This document shows, piece by piece, positions 63,576-64,000 of a DNA stretch of 64,000 nt (position 1 is its first letter; every line of letters starts with the position of its first letter). Location: assembly GCF_007753095.1 (NCBI RefSeq), contig NZ_CP036348.1:434001-498000 (forward strand), written 5' to 3'. The position numbers and the translations under genes are program-made. The stretch is from Rosistilla carotiformis (GTDB taxonomy: Bacteria; Planctomycetota; Planctomycetia; Pirellulales; Pirellulaceae). Under the pieces are notes generated by a model that saw only the letters and a program-made list of their open reading frames with translations, ran no database searches and was not told where the DNA came from.

Positions 63576-64000
63576 AAACGTTTTCGAGCATCTCTTGGCG
63601 GCCGCTCTGGTTCGCGTCGGCTTCACCCTTCTCGAGCATATAGGCTTCCAGTTCTTTTAAGCTGGTCTTGCCCTGTTCGATCTTCTGGCCGATCCCCGAA
63701 TCGAAGCTTGCGTAGCGCTCGCTGACAAAGTTTTCCAACGCCTTGTCGGCGCGGATCGCAGCGGCGATCTTCAGCCCGCGAGCAAACGCATCCATGCCGC
63801 CGATGTGCGCGTAGAACAGATCGATCGGTTCGAAGCTCTCGCGTCGCACCTTGGCGTCGAAGTTGACGCCGCCGGTGGTCAGACCGCCGTATTTCAGCAG
63901 CATTAGCATCGTTTGCGAGGTCAGGTAATAATCGGTCGGGAATTGGTCGGTGTCCCAGCCCAGCAGCATGTCGCCGGTGTTGGCATCGATCGAACCGATC
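63550..64000 (-). CDS. xylA: Xylose isomerase, C-terminal part (5' end outside window)
   Basis: The last about 150 residues of a xylose isomerase (D-xylose to D-xylulose, cytoplasm, Mg/Mn-dependent). Family blocks '[14 protein letters not shown]', '[20 protein letters not shown]', '[20 protein letters not shown]' and '[20 protein letters not shown]' are clear, with the metal-binding Asp of 'WDTDQFP' and the conserved 'NFDAK'. The frame is open to the right edge, so the N-terminal part lies outside. The stop at 63550 sits inside the tandem repeat described separately. Confidence 0.95.
   Translation of the reverse strand, partial: IGSIDANTGDMLLGWDTDQFPTDYYLTSQTMLMLLKYGGLTTGGVNFDAKVRRESFEPIDLFYAHIGGMDAFARGLKIAAAIRADKALENFVSERYASFDSGIGQKIEQGKTSLKELEAYMLEKGEADANQSGRQEMLENVFNRYIDRV

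Overview
The window looks like chromosomal DNA of a marine-type planctomycete in the Rhodopirellula/Pirellula group. This rests on gene content, not on a database match. It holds three complete DUF1501/DUF1552 plus cytochrome-domain pairs and a fourth, partial DUF1501 gene. It also has a GFTLVE-type DUF1559 pseudopilin, a dockerin-bearing vanadium haloperoxidase with the planctomycete 'LDKRQLLAA' N-terminus, a sulfatase, a DUF1573 protein, and hairpin-rich intergenic repeats. GC is moderate, and GTG/TTG starts are common.

Layout. 1-0.9 kb: end of a DUF1501 gene, a 36-bp tandem repeat and a small lipoprotein. 0.9-1.8 kb: DUF1559 pseudopilin-like gene. 2.5-7.8 kb: heavy-metal RND efflux genes (His-rich exported protein, membrane-fusion protein, CzcA-like pump). 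8.0-13.1 kb: leftward DUF1592-type cytochrome / DUF1552 / exported protein operon. 13.5-23.2 kb: mixed single genes (two-TM K+ channel with RCK, LssY_C, DUF1254/DUF1214, ThuA, dienelactone hydrolase, CarboxypepD-hydrolase). 23.4-30.5 kb: haloperoxidase, then a DUF1553/DUF1501 operon. 30.8-33.4 kb: hisD and hisC with a palindromic element between them. 33.5-35.9 kb: two large repeat arrays flanking an EEP-family phosphatase gene. 36-45.6 kb: bPH2 membrane protein, exported protein, PAS-AraC regulator, a third DUF1553/DUF1501 pair, and a diheme-domain protein. 45.9-54.8 kb: information-processing block with xerD-type recombinase, a single-domain response regulator, nusA-infB-rbfA, an unusual HhH-like protein with a histone-H1-like tail, and yebC. 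54.9-63.3 kb: sulfatase, then a leftward run of WecA/TagO-like transferase, O-antigen-ligase-like protein, DUF1573 protein and tetraheme metallophosphatase-like lipoprotein. The right edge carries the 3' end of xylA, followed by tandem copies of its own last codons.

How they fit together: much of the window is envelope and exported machinery. The PSD-cytochrome + DUF1501 pairs and the sulfatase fit the polysaccharide-degrading, Tat-exporting lifestyle known for planctomycetes. The wecA-like/ligase operon fits surface polysaccharide synthesis. The core nusA-infB-rbfA cluster is conventional but has no rimP immediately upstream. The least explained content is non-coding: at least six repeat systems, several sharing a hairpin whose stem varies but whose GGC-(GTCA/TGAC)-GCC top is conserved. 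No CRISPR array, tRNA, rRNA, prophage or intact insertion sequence was seen.
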